NCBI RefSeq assembly: GCF_017114945.1
Contig: NZ_JABXKQ010000119.1
Location: forward strand, 1 to 44,527
Length of the DNA stretch: 44,527 nucleotides
Origin: Nostoc sp. JL34
Lineage (GTDB): Bacteria; Cyanobacteriota; Cyanobacteriia; Cyanobacteriales; Nostocaceae
Direction of reading: 5' to 3'
A model generated the notes under the pieces. The model was not told the DNA's origin. It did not search any database and saw only the letters and a list, made by a program, of their open reading frames with translations. Positions 7,550 through 16,067 of the stretch are shown piece after piece. Position numbers and translations under genes: made by a program. The number at the start of each line of letters is the position of its first letter. Position 1 is the stretch's first letter.

Positions 7550-10500
7550 ATGTGGATCGTCAAAATTGCTTTACGTCTTCCGTATACATTCGCGATCGCC
7601 GCTTTGATGATTGTGATCCTGGGTGTAGTAACAATATTTAGCACACCAGTTGATATTTTCCCTGCAATTAACATTCCGGTTGTCAGCGTAGTTTGGACTT
7701 ACACTGGTACGACATCTGAGGAAATGGCACAGCGAATTGTCACCATTAGCGAACGCGCTATGACAACAACAGTTGGTGACATCGAACACATTGAGTCTCA
7801 ATCTTTGAGTGGTGTTAGTGTTGTCAAGGTTTTTTTCCAACCCAACGCCAATATCGCCTCAGCAGTCGCTCAAATTACCTCTGTCAGCCAAACAATTCTC
7901 CGCCCTTTGCCACCGGGGATCACACCGCCATTCATCATTCAATACAACGCTTCTTCTGTGCCGATTATCCAGATGAGTGTCAGTAGCAAAACCTTACCAG
8001 AAGAAGCACTCTTCGACTATGCTACCAACTTCGTTCGCACCCAATTAGCAACAGTGCAAGGAGCGAGTATACCTCTGCCCTATGGTGGTAAACCTCGGCA
8101 AATTATGGTTGATATCGATCCCCAAGCGATGTTAGCTAATGGCATTTCTGCCCAAGATGTGACTAATGCTGTCAGTGCCCAAAACCTGGTTTTGCCAGCA
8201 GGTGATATGAAAATAGGCGATCGCGACTTCGCTGTACAAATCAACAATAGTCCAAGTGTGGTGGAAGCCCTCAATGACTTGCCGATTAAGCAAGTTAATG
8301 GTACTGTCATTTCCATTCGCGATGTCGCCCAGGTAAGAGATGGCTTTGGTGTGCAATCGAACATTGTCCGTCAGAATGGTAGGCGATCGAGCTTACTTAG
8401 TATCCTGAAGAGTGGCAATGCCTCGACAATTGATGTGATCGAGCGAGTCAAAAAAACTTTGCCTCGCATCCAATCCACCTTGCCCCCAGAACTGAATTTA
8501 GCGTTTTTGTTCGATCAATCTATATTTGTGAAAGCTTCTATTCAAGGCGTTCTCAAAGAAGGATTGATTGCAGCCTGTCTCACCGCGCTGATGATTTTGG
8601 TTTTCCTGGGAAGTTGGCGCAGCACCGTAATTGTAGCCGTATCGATTCCTCTCTCGATGCTAGTTTCAATTATTGTGATGAGTCGTTTGGGACAAACTTT
8701 CAACATCATGACCTTAGGTGGTTTATCCTTAGCTGTTGGGATTCTGGTAGATGATGCCACAGTGGAAATTGAAAATATCCACCGAAATCTCGGCCAAGGT
8801 AAACCCATCAAGCGGGCAATCTTAGATGGGGCGCAGCAAATCGCTACTCCAGCACTTGTAGCAACATTATGTATTTGTATTGTCTTTGTGCCGGTCGTGT
8901 TTCTCAGCGGAGTGGCCAAGTACCTATTTGTCCCCCTAGCGATGGCGGTAGTATTTGGAATGCTTGCTTCTTATGTGCTATCTCGGACTGTAGTACCAAC
9001 AATGGCAAGCTATCTTTTACCACATGAAGCAGACTGGCATAGAGAAAACGAGGATCATAATGGTAACAACAACCATCATCTAGATTCGCCAGTCCAAAAC
9101 AACAATGGTAACGACAACCACCACAGCCATTCGCTAGTCGAAATCCATGATAATCGCGATCGCCACACCCATTCGCCAGTCCAAAACAACAATGGTCATA
9201 GCGATAACCACCAGCAAACAGAAGAGGCAACAACGACAACTGCCGAACCTGTAAAGAAAGATTGGATATGGCGGCTACACGAAAAGTTTAACCGACAATT
9301 TGAGAAGTTTCGCGGTTGGTATTACAACGTCCTGGCCTCAGCATTAAGTCACCGCCGCATAGTCTTTGTGCTATTTGGTGCTTTTATCGTCAGTGCCGGA
9401 GTTTTGTTGCCGTTCGTCGGTCAAGACTTTTTCCCGGAAGTCGATGGTGGTCAGTTTAGCCTCCATGTTCGAGCCTTACCTGGGACTCGTTTGGAAGAGA
9501 CAGAAAGAATTGTCAGCGAAGTTGAAGGCGTTATCCGCCAGACTGTACCGAAAGAGAATCTCGCTCTGATTCTGGATAACATCGGCTTACCCACCAGTGG
9601 CATTAACCTTACTTATGGCTACAACGGTGCCACAATTGGACAGGCTGATGCTGATATTCTTGTGTCTTTAAAAGAATCTGGTGCAACTTTTTCTTACGTC
9701 AAGGAACTCCGCCAGAAATTGAAAGCGACATTTCCCAGCTACACCTTCTTTTTTGAGCCGGCTGATATTGTGACTCAAATTCTCAATTTTGGTTTACCTG
9801 CTGCTGTTGACGTGCAAATATCTGGCCCTCTGAAAAACTCAAAAGGCAACTTTGAAATTGCCCAACAAATCGCCGCGCGGATGACACGCATTCCTGGGGC
9901 TGTAGATGTACATCTCCAGCAAGTTGTCGATGCTCCCAAATTACGTCTTGATGTAGATCGCACCGAGGCTCAACAATTGGGTATGACTCAGCGGGATGTT
10001 GCCAATAGCGTCCTCACTTCCTTAAGTTCAAGCGGTCAAGCTGCAATCAATCAATGGCTCGATCCCAAAAAAGGCGTGAGTTATACCCTGGCTGTACAAG
10101 TTCCCCAATATAAACTTGACTCTATTGACAGCCTGAAAAATACGCCAGTTGGCAACGGTCAAACTGCACCGCAACTTTTAGGTAATTTAGCTAGTGTTAA
10201 ACGCGACACAGTGATGCAAGTTGTGAATCACTACAACATTCAGCCCGTTTTCGATATCTACGCTAACTCCTCTGGCCGTGACCTGGGGGGAGTTGCTGGC
10301 GATGTAAATCGAATCATCGCTGATTATCAGAAAAAATTGCCTAAGGGAAGTCAGATTAATATCCGGGGGCAAGTGCAAACGATGAACTCTTCCTTCTTGG
10401 GACTTGGTTTAGGACTTGTGTTTGCAATTGTGTTGGTTTACTGCTTAATGGTGGTGAACTTCCAATCTTGGCTCGATCCCCTGATTATTATGATGGCGCT

Positions 10501-10972
10501 GCCAAGCGCCTTAGCAGGGATCATTTGGATGCTGTTTGTCACTCGCACCACTTTCAGCGTTCCTTCGTTAATGGGTGCAATTATGAGTATAGGTGTAGCG
10601 ACATCAAACAGTATTCTCATGATTACTTTTGCGAATGAGCAACGTGTAGAAGGGGAAAATGCCTATAAAGCAGCCCTAGCGGCAGGCTATACAAGGTTGC
10701 GTCCGGTGTTGATGACTGCCTTAGCCATGCTCATCGGGATGGTGCCAATGTCTCTTGGTCTTGGTGAAGGTGGTGAACAGAATGCGCCCTTGGGTCGCGC
10801 TGTAATCGGTGGCTTGTCAGCTGCAACAGTGGCGACTCTGATCTTTGTACCTGTTGTGTACAGCATTATGAGGCGTCAACCACCTCGTCCTATTGATGAA
10901 GAGGATGACGATTTAAATTTCTCAGATCCAAAGACAGCCTACTCGTTGTCATCATCTCAAGGCAAGTCATAG
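7550..10972 (+). CDS. RND multidrug efflux pump, inner-membrane subunit (HAE1 type)
   Basis: A 1140-residue AcrB-like proton-driven transporter. It begins with the usual first membrane helix and the FPAINIPVVSV porter start, and has the two repeated halves with about 12 membrane spans. TM4 carries the proton-relay pair in AVGILVDDATVEIENI. In TM10 the segment GVATSNSILMITFANE lacks the lysine of E. coli AcrB (GLSAKNAIL), which places it in a different HAE1 subgroup. Between the two halves (residues about 497-560) lies an unusual His/Asn-rich loop with repeated SPVQNNNG, followed by a charged helix (KFNRQFEKFRGWYYN). It should work with the fusion protein downstream. No TolC-like outer-membrane gene is adjacent. 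Confidence 0.93.
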   Translation: MWIVKIALRLPYTFAIAALMIVILGVVTIFSTPVDIFPAINIPVVSVVWTYTGTTSEEMAQRIVTISERAMTTTVGDIEHIESQSLSGVSVVKVFFQPNANIASAVAQITSVSQTILRPLPPGITPPFIIQYNASSVPIIQMSVSSKTLPEEALFDYATNFVRTQLATVQGASIPLPYGGKPRQIMVDIDPQAMLANGISAQDVTNAVSAQNLVLPAGDMKIGDRDFAVQINNSPSVVEALNDLPIKQVNGTVISIRDVAQVRDGFGVQSNIVRQNGRRSSLLSILKSGNASTIDVIERVKKTLPRIQSTLPPELNLAFLFDQSIFVKASIQGVLKEGLIAACLTALMILVFLGSWRSTVIVAVSIPLSMLVSIIVMSRLGQTFNIMTLGGLSLAVGILVDDATVEIENIHRNLGQGKPIKRAILDGAQQIATPALVATLCICIVFVPVVFLSGVAKYLFVPLAMAVVFGMLASYVLSRTVVPTMASYLLPHEADWHRENEDHNGNNNHHLDSPVQNNNGNDNHHSHSLVEIHDNRDRHTHSPVQNNNGHSDNHQQTEEATTTTAEPVKKDWIWRLHEKFNRQFEKFRGWYYNVLASALSHRRIVFVLFGAFIVSAGVLLPFVGQDFFPEVDGGQFSLHVRALPGTRLEETERIVSEVEGVIRQTVPKENLALILDNIGLPTSGINLTYGYNGATIGQADADILVSLKESGATFSYVKELRQKLKATFPSYTFFFEPADIVTQILNFGLPAAVDVQISGPLKNSKGNFEIAQQIAARMTRIPGAVDVHLQQVVDAPKLRLDVDRTEAQQLGMTQRDVANSVLTSLSSSGQAAINQWLDPKKGVSYTLAVQVPQYKLDSIDSLKNTPVGNGQTAPQLLGNLASVKRDTVMQVVNHYNIQPVFDIYANSSGRDLGGVAGDVNRIIADYQKKLPKGSQINIRGQVQTMNSSFLGLGLGLVFAIVLVYCLMVVNFQSWLDPLIIMMALPSALAGIIWMLFVTRTTFSVPSLMGAIMSIGVATSNSILMITFANEQRVEGENAYKAALAAGYTRLRPVLMTALAMLIGMVPMSLGLGEGGEQNAPLGRAVIGGLSAATVATLIFVPVVYSIMRRQPPRPIDEEDDDLNFSDPKTAYSLSSSQGKS
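9084..9196 (+). repeat. Tandem repeat inside the RND gene encoding a His/Asn-rich loop
   Basis: Twenty-six bases (ATTCGCCAGTCC... AATGGT) occur identically at 9084-9109 and 9171-9196, 87 bases (29 codons) apart. A degenerate copy lies between them near 9128. The reading frame is kept, so the repeat lengthens the cytoplasmic loop between the two transporter halves. Confidence 0.75.
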
Positions 10973-10986
10973 ACATATTTTAGGAG

Positions 10987-11096
10987 CTACGGTGTACACA
11001 TAAATCTTTTAAAGTTACTACGTTACGTAGGGGAGATTAATTTTTGCAGGTCAATGCAACAAAGGTGCAGGTCAACAACTTGTGTGTATACCGTAG
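10987..11096. repeat. 110-bp element with near-perfect terminal inverted repeats, MITE-like
   Basis: Left end CTACGGTGTACACATAA (10987-11003) and right end TTGTGTGTATACCGTAG (11080-11096) are complementary at 15 of 17 positions. The interior holds a CTACGT/ACGTAG palindrome and a repeated GCAGGTCAA. It sits in the unusually long 256-base gap between the pump and its fusion protein, which are normally close. No clear target duplication was seen, so the mobile nature is inferred. Confidence 0.5.
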
Positions 11097-11228
11097 GGGA
11101 AAGGTTTTTTCTGAGCCGCTTTCCCCTTTACTCCTTACCCCTTATCCCACTTCTGCAAGAAGTCTAATAAGGTAATGACTCTAGCTGCTAAATTTCTGCT
11201 TTCTTAGATAATACAGGACAGTTTACCT

Positions 11229-12575
11229 ATGGATTCTCAGCATCGTCCATCTCCTGATTCTGAACAACAAACGACTTCTAGAAAACAAAAACGCGGCATC
11301 GGTGGAATTGGTTGGGCTGTAATTGGTGCTATTTTTTTTGGTAGCTTACTGGCGATAGGCATTCTACCCCGGTTGGGCCAAAAGTCAGAATTACAAGCAG
11401 CAGTCAAGGAAGCAAGCACTGTACCCTCAGTGAACGTAATCACTCCCCGCCGCGCTACTGGTGCTACCAAAGTGGAACTACCTGGCAGTGTTGTAGCCCT
11501 TAATCAAACGACCATCTACGCTCGCAGTACTGGCTATTTACGGCGGTGGTACGCAGATATTGGCGATCGCGTCCGAGCCGGTCAATTGTTGGCAGAAATT
11601 GATTCACCAGACACCGATCAGCAAGTTCTACAAGCGAAGGCAGAGGTAGTGCAAGCACAAGCCAATGTCTCTCAAACTCGTGCTAATTTAGCTAAAAGTA
11701 TTTCTGATTTGAAGCAAGCCCGCGCTAATCTCTTGATAGCACGTCAGAGTTGGGAGCGCTGGCAAGTTCTTGTCAAGCAAGGTGCAGTACCTCAACAAGA
11801 TGCAGATACAAAATATGCGACATATCAAGCTAATCTTGCCAGCGTTGAGGCAGCACAAAACACTATTAATTCTGACTCTGCCAACATCAATGCAGCACAA
11901 GCTAGCGCCTACGCAAGTCAAGCAAACTTCCAGCGTAATATCGTATTGCAGTCTTATAAGAAAGTCACTGCTCCTTTTGCAGGAGTGATTACTGCACGTA
12001 ACGTCAATACAGGTGTTTTAATTTCAGCAGGTAATGGCAACACCAGTACCAGCAACACTAACACTAGCAATAGCAGCCTTTATACTATTGCTGCTTATGA
12101 CAATCTAAAGGTAAATGTGAGTGTTCCACAGAGTTTATCACAGTCACTTCAAACTGGACAAACAGCACAAATTACAGTCAGAGAGTTACCCCAACGAGTG
12201 TTTACGGGTAAAGTAGTGCGTAGTAGCAACGCCATAGATCCAACTACTCGCACTTTACTGACACAATTAGAAGTGCAGAATTCGGATGCGACGCTGCGAC
12301 CTGGGATGTATGCCAATGTCAAATTTGCCATTAACCGCGCCAATCCTCCCTTTGTTGTGCCAGATAGTGTTTTAGTCGTTAATGCCGGAGGTACGCAGGT
12401 AGCAACTGTAACCAAAGATAAAACAGTGCATTATCAAAAAGTTGCCGTTGGGCGAGATTATGGTACTGAAGTAGAAATTACATCAGGTCTGACAGGAAAT
12501 GAATCGCTGATTGCCACTCCTACGGTTGATGAGACAGAGGGGTTGCGCGTGCAGCCAGTTGCAGAAACTAAGTAG
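11229..12575 (+). CDS. RND efflux membrane-fusion (periplasmic adaptor) protein
   Basis: A 448-residue HlyD/AcrA-family adaptor that would link the RND pump to an outer-membrane channel. A basic N-terminus (SRKQKRG) leads into one membrane anchor at residues about 28-48 (WAVIGAIFFGSLLAIGIL). The lipoyl half-motifs (ARSTGYLRRWYADIGDRVRAGQLLAEIDSP and KVTAPFAGVITARNVNTGVLI) flank a long alpha-hairpin coiled coil (residues about 135-245, Gln/Ala-rich). The beta-barrel and membrane-proximal domains follow. The insert GNGNTSTSNTNTSNSS in the second lipoyl region is low-complexity. The order pump then adaptor is the reverse of acrAB. It is cotranscribed with the pump unless the 110-bp element in the gap stops transcription. 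Confidence 0.92.
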   Translation: MDSQHRPSPDSEQQTTSRKQKRGIGGIGWAVIGAIFFGSLLAIGILPRLGQKSELQAAVKEASTVPSVNVITPRRATGATKVELPGSVVALNQTTIYARSTGYLRRWYADIGDRVRAGQLLAEIDSPDTDQQVLQAKAEVVQAQANVSQTRANLAKSISDLKQARANLLIARQSWERWQVLVKQGAVPQQDADTKYATYQANLASVEAAQNTINSDSANINAAQASAYASQANFQRNIVLQSYKKVTAPFAGVITARNVNTGVLISAGNGNTSTSNTNTSNSSLYTIAAYDNLKVNVSVPQSLSQSLQTGQTAQITVRELPQRVFTGKVVRSSNAIDPTTRTLLTQLEVQNSDATLRPGMYANVKFAINRANPPFVVPDSVLVVNAGGTQVATVTKDKTVHYQKVAVGRDYGTEVEITSGLTGNESLIATPTVDETEGLRVQPVAETK

Positions 12576-12662
12576 ACTCATGCAACAGTCCCTAACACCG
12601 TAGCCTTAGTAAGAGGAGGGGAGCATTTGTGTCAGTAAATGCGGGTAAGTGCCTAAAAACAC

Positions 12663-12693
12663 TGCGTAGGCGTAGCCCGTCGTAGACATCGCC
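12663..12693. repeat. Dispersed GCGTAGGCGTAGCCC repeat, intergenic copy
   Basis: TGCGTAGGCGTAGCCCGTCG followed by TAGACATCGCC. Close copies occur at 30609-30639 (inside a kinase gene), 31255-31284 and 38326-38355. This is a known style of Nostoc short dispersed repeat. Confidence 0.8.
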
Positions 12694-12924
12694 ACGACCC
12701 TACGAAGGTATGAATATCACCGGAGTTATATCAAGTTTGGTTAATTACTTATGATTACCGCATCCGTGCAAAAGTCAGGAAAACCTCTTTCTCCCTGCTC
12801 CCTGCTCCCTGCACCCCTGCGGTCTAAATGATAAGTCTTTACCCGAACATGATAGCAGGGTTAACCGCAGCGCAGTTAGTGACGCTAAAAGCTTTAGGGG
12901 CAGTGGAAGATGGAGAGCAAAAAT

Positions 12925-12974
12925 AAAAGGTAAAAGAATGAATTTTGCCTTTTTCCTTCATCCTTTTACCTTTT
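12925..12974. terminator. Bidirectional intrinsic terminator
   Basis: Arm AAAAGGTAAAAGAATGAA (12925-12942) pairs at all but one position with TTCATCCTTTTACCTTTT (12957-12974) around a 14-base loop. A T-run follows on the plus strand, and an A-rich stretch on the left gives U-tracts in the minus-strand transcript. It lies exactly between two convergent transcription units. Confidence 0.7.
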
Positions 12975-12989
12975 TTATGTACCTGATGC

Positions 12990-13193
12990 TTATTTCATGT
13001 TAGCCCTTGCGTCCTTCACTGCGGCAAAGAAAAATAATCCGGTGAGTGGAATGCTCAATACCAGAATAATTGCCGTGGCTGTGACACCAAAATCTGGTTG
13101 TCCGTAACCGAGTTCAAAAATCGAACCGACGGCGGCGATCGCACTTACACAAGAACCACCCAGAAATAAACTGCTTTTTGGAGTTAAATACAC
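12990..13193 (-). CDS. Small two-helix membrane protein
   Basis: A 67-residue hypothetical protein with two hydrophobic segments, residues about 8-27 (LFLGGSCVSAIAAVGSIF) and 37-60 (TATAIILVLSIPLTGLFFFAAV), and a short basic tail (KDARANMK). Its start lies 10 bases after the stop of def on the same strand, so it is probably the second gene of a def operon. The function is unknown; similar short proteins are widespread in cyanobacteria. The terminator at 12925-12974 follows it. Confidence 0.75.
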   Translation of the reverse strand: MYLTPKSSLFLGGSCVSAIAAVGSIFELGYGQPDFGVTATAIILVLSIPLTGLFFFAAVKDARANMK

Positions 13194-13203
13194 TACTGCC
13201 CCC

Positions 13204-13767
13204 CTATGCTATTGGTTTCACCGCTTGATACGAAAAGCCATTCTTAGATAGCTCCTGGGCTAAAGTCAAGGAGTTTTCTACGCGGTCTACAAATACCACG
13301 CCGTTAAGGTGATCCATCTCGTGCTGAATGCAGCGTCCTAAGAGGTCATTAGCCTTTAATGTCCGGGGACGACCGTATTCGTCTTTATAAGCAATTTCCA
13401 CGACTTCGGGGCGCTTTACGTCTAGATATACGTTGGGAATGCTCAAGCATCCTTCTTGGGCAACAGAGATGTCGCGGCTGACTTGTTTAATGGTGGGGTT
13501 AATCAACACCAAAGGCTGATTAGCTGCGTTCTCTGGTTCCAAGTCGATGACAATTAGTTGTTTGTGAATTCCCACTTGGGGCGCAGCCAAACCAATGCCA
13601 TCTTTGCTGTACATAGTTTGCAGCATTTCGCGCACTATTTGGCGAAGTTCGTCATCAACCTTAGAAATCCGCTTTGCAGCTTGACGCAGTACGCGATCGC
13701 CTAAATAATGAAGCTCCAAAGGTGGATTTTTTAACTTTTTTTTCTCTACAGCAATTTCAGAGGGCAT
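13204..13767 (-). CDS. def: Peptide deformylase
   Basis: A 187-residue metalloenzyme that removes the formyl group from the N-terminal methionine of nascent proteins. All three signature motifs are present: GIGLAAPQVG (residues 57-66), EGCLSIP with metal ligand Cys107, and QHEMDHLNG with ligands His149 and His153 and catalytic Glu150. The length is normal for a type 1 deformylase. A short basic N-terminal extension (EKKKLKNPP) precedes the domain. It is followed closely by the small membrane protein gene. Confidence 0.96.
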   Translation of the reverse strand: MPSEIAVEKKKLKNPPLELHYLGDRVLRQAAKRISKVDDELRQIVREMLQTMYSKDGIGLAAPQVGIHKQLIVIDLEPENAANQPLVLINPTIKQVSRDISVAQEGCLSIPNVYLDVKRPEVVEIAYKDEYGRPRTLKANDLLGRCIQHEMDHLNGVVFVDRVENSLTLAQELSKNGFSYQAVKPIA

Positions 13768-14067
13768 GAGTCTCGATGGCTAGATGGTGAAAATTCCTAC
13801 TGTTTTAATTCTACCAAGCTCCTCACGTCGCTTCCCTCCGAATTCAAAATTCAAAATTTCTTTTTCTGTCAATAATGTCAGTTGCGATCGCAACTAATGA
13901 TATTTTTGGCGCTAACTCATTCAAAATTTCTACTATCGAGTATAAATGGTGGTGTTATCTCACCCATCTGAGTCAGTGTGTTGCGAACTTTTCCAAAGTT
14001 GTCGCAACGTGGCATCGCGCAGAGCTAATTGCATTCTGGTATTTTAAATTACTTATTGGGGTAATTT
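13768..14067. other. 300-base divergent spacer between def and ftsX
   Basis: This should hold the promoters of both genes. One HIP1-like site lies near 13884. A 72-codon frame (13875-14093) crosses it but overlaps ftsX and has no protein-like composition. A G-run (14058-14061) seven bases before the ftsX GTG can serve as a weak ribosome-binding site. Confidence 0.5.
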
Positions 14068-14970
14068 GTGTTGAAATCTCTGACGAAACTTGACTATCTG
14101 CTCAAAGAAACCTTCCTCGGTTTATTGCGAGGAGGTTGGATGAATTGGGCCGCTGTCAGTACTGTGACGGTGTTACTGTTTTTATTCGGCTTGAGTCTGC
14201 AAACCTCTTGGCAAGTCGAAAAACTCCTCTATCAGTTTGGTAGCCAGCTAGAAGTATCAGTTTATCTCGAACCGGATACGCGGCTCGAAAGGATTGAGCC
14301 ACTAATCGCCAAAATGCCAGAGGTAGCGGCGATACAAAGCATTACCAAAGAAGAAGCTTGGACTAAGTTAGTTAAGGAAATGAGAATTTCTGATATTGAG
14401 GGTGCTACCCAGCAGCTAGGTGAGAATCCTCTGGTTGATGAGATGAAGGTGAAAGCGCGTAATTCTCAAGTTGTGCCAACCTTAGCAACGCAGTTGGCTA
14501 AGTTACCAGGAATTGAGACGGTGCAGTATGTCGATGAAGCAGTCAAACGCATTGCCCAGTTGCATCAAGGTCTGAACTGGATTACCTTAACAATTACGAT
14601 TATTCTGACTTTAACAGCGATCGCAGTCACTACCACCACAATTCGGCTGATTGTCATGGCGCGTCGCCAGGAAATTGAAATTATGCAACTAGTGGGAGCG
14701 ACTTCGGCTTGGATTTACCTCCCCTTTATTTTACAAGGAATTGCTTTTGGTTTAGTTGGTGGTGCGATCGCTTGGAGTTTCATTTCTGTAATTCAACAGT
14801 TTCTCGGTAAGTTGCTAGTCAATCAACCTGAGTTTATCCAAGTCATCACCAACAGAGTGCAACTCACTCCAGCAGAAATTTTATTATTGCCCCTGATTCT
14901 TTTGAGTTTCGGTGCAGCTGTAGGATTAATGGGGAGCTTATTTGCTGTCCGACGTTTTGCTAAAGGATAA
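14068..14970 (+). CDS. ftsX: Cell-division permease FtsX
   Basis: A 300-residue membrane protein of the FtsEX ABC-type complex, which controls peptidoglycan hydrolases at the division site. It begins at GTG 14068, giving LKSLTKLDYLLKETFLGLLRGGWMNW, the usual cyanobacterial N-terminus. Four membrane spans are seen: residues about 28-45, then after an extracytoplasmic domain (residues about 50-165, with the YLEPDTR start typical of FtsX) about 172-194, 215-240 and 272-292. The conserved RRQEIEIMQLVGAT lies after the second span. No ftsE is adjacent, so the ATPase must be encoded elsewhere. Its 3' flank is the heptamer array at 14974. Confidence 0.92.
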   Translation: MLKSLTKLDYLLKETFLGLLRGGWMNWAAVSTVTVLLFLFGLSLQTSWQVEKLLYQFGSQLEVSVYLEPDTRLERIEPLIAKMPEVAAIQSITKEEAWTKLVKEMRISDIEGATQQLGENPLVDEMKVKARNSQVVPTLATQLAKLPGIETVQYVDEAVKRIAQLHQGLNWITLTITIILTLTAIAVTTTTIRLIVMARRQEIEIMQLVGATSAWIYLPFILQGIAFGLVGGAIAWSFISVIQQFLGKLLVNQPEFIQVITNRVQLTPAEILLLPLILLSFGAAVGLMGSLFAVRRFAKG

Positions 14971-14973
14971 TCA

Positions 14974-15057
14974 TTGGTCATTTGTGCTTGGTCATTTGTG
15001 CTTGGTCATTTGTGCTTGGTCATTTGTACTTGGTCATTTGTCCTTTGTCCTTTGTTC
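14974..15057. repeat. Short tandem repeat array, left arm (TTGGTCATTTGTGC units)
   Basis: Five 14-base units (TTGGTCA plus TTTGTNC) run from 14974 to 15043, followed by two TTTGTYC heptamers. The heptameric phase is typical of cyanobacterial STRRs. The TTGGTCA heptamer is the exact complement of the TGACCAA heptamers at 15180-15207. Confidence 0.85.
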
Positions 15058-15179
15058 TCTGAACTCAAAACTTCGACCTCTGAACTCGGAATTTTCAAAA
15101 TTTTAAAACAATAACTGAAGTTTTACGCTGAACGAATATGAAATTAAACTTACATATCAACTTAACAGGGCTAATCAAA

Positions 15180-15235
15180 TGACCAATGACCAATGACCAG
15201 TGACCAATAAAAAATGACAAATGACAAATGACAAA
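15180..15235. repeat. Short tandem repeat array, right arm (TGACCAA/TGACAAA units)
   Basis: Eight heptamers: four TGACCAA-type, one degenerate, three TGACAAA. They are complementary to the 14974-15057 array, so a transcript through both could fold into a long imperfect stem with a loop of about 120 bases. The array runs right up to, and includes the first possible ATG of, the DUF3598 gene. Confidence 0.85.
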
Positions 15236-15241
15236 ATCACT

Positions 15242-16051
15242 ATGAAATCACAATGGGAATGTTTTTTGCAGAATCTCGGTGTTTGGGAAGGTTCATTTAG
15301 TAATTTTTCTCCTCAAGGGATACTTTTGAACGATACTCCTAGCCGTCTTTCTTTAGAAGGTTTAAATAACAACCAGACAGTGCGCTTAACTCTGTGCCGT
15401 TCTGGACGAGATGATGTAGTTAAAGAATATAGTTCTCTGGGGCGGAGTCTGCTATTTTTTGAAAATGGTTCATTTTCTGAAGGTTTAATTCAGCTAGGGC
15501 CATTTTCCGAATTTGGGGCAGAAGTTGCTTTGGTTCATGAAAATCGGCGCTTGCGTCTGGTGCAACTGTTTGATAATATCGGTCAGCTAAAGGAACTCAT
15601 CTTAATTCGAGAACATCTAGCTGGAACCCCAGCAGTAGAAAGTCCAACTTTACAGATGAACGACTTGTTGGGAGAATGGCAAGGTCAAGCCGTGACAATA
15701 TATCCAGATTGGCGATCGCCTGATACTTACTCTACAACTTTAAAATTACAACTTGACGATGCTGGGCGATTAATTCAAAGTACCTCTTTTGCAGAACGCA
15801 CAATTACCTCAACTGCTACCATCAAAGGCTCTATCGTTCTCTTTGACCAAGACCCAGAAAAGCAGGTGCAAGTATTATTTTTGCCAGATGGCGCTTCTGC
15901 AACTTCACCTCTTAAGGTGCAGTTACGTCAACCATTTTTTCTGGAAGTGGGTTGGTTAATCCAGCCAAACCTGCGCCAGCGGATGATTCGCAGCTACAAC
16001 GAAAAAGGCGAATGGGTTAGTTTGACATTAGTTACTGAAGAAAGGGTGTAA
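15242..16051 (+). CDS. DUF3598-family protein
   Basis: A cyanobacterial protein of 269 residues from the preferred start. The frame also has an ATG at 15221, but those seven codons (TNDKIT) come from the heptamer array, and the protein-like sequence begins at MKSQWECFLQNLGVWEGSF, so I choose ATG 15242. It has two similar beta-rich halves (starting near WECFLQNLGVWEGSFSNF and LLGEWQGQAVTIYPDWRSPD), consistent with a lipocalin-like duplicated fold; the biochemical role is unknown. It is 16 bases upstream of the Omp85 gene and probably cotranscribed with it. Confidence 0.85.
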   Translation: MKSQWECFLQNLGVWEGSFSNFSPQGILLNDTPSRLSLEGLNNNQTVRLTLCRSGRDDVVKEYSSLGRSLLFFENGSFSEGLIQLGPFSEFGAEVALVHENRRLRLVQLFDNIGQLKELILIREHLAGTPAVESPTLQMNDLLGEWQGQAVTIYPDWRSPDTYSTTLKLQLDDAGRLIQSTSFAERTITSTATIKGSIVLFDQDPEKQVQVLFLPDGASATSPLKVQLRQPFFLEVGWLIQPNLRQRMIRSYNEKGEWVSLTLVTEERV

Positions 16052-16067
16052 TGACAAAGCTTAATTT

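Larger units (their letters stand above)
12576..12989. other. 414-base spacer with repeats and a bidirectional terminator
   Basis: A convergent gap between the fusion protein and the small membrane protein. It holds one copy of the GCGTAGGCGTAGCCC-type repeat (12663-12693), a heptameric CCCTGCT/CCTGCTC run near 12790-12818, and the terminator listed separately. A 32-codon open frame starting at 12828 is too short and unsupported to call. Confidence 0.6.

Noticed and set aside
7550..10972. RND pump as a heavy-metal (CusA-type) exporter because of the His-rich loop
   Set aside because: The TM4 Asp-Asp pair and overall motifs are of the HAE1 drug-efflux type; the His-rich loop alone is not enough to assign metal transport.
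12828..12926. 32-codon frame (MISLYPNMIAGLTAAQ...)
   Set aside because: Its amino-acid pattern looks somewhat protein-like, so it could be a gene end, but it is too short, lacks a start signal and matches nothing I know.
13875..14093. 72-codon frame before ftsX
   Set aside because: It overlaps the conserved ftsX start, has no ribosome-binding site and no protein-like pattern.
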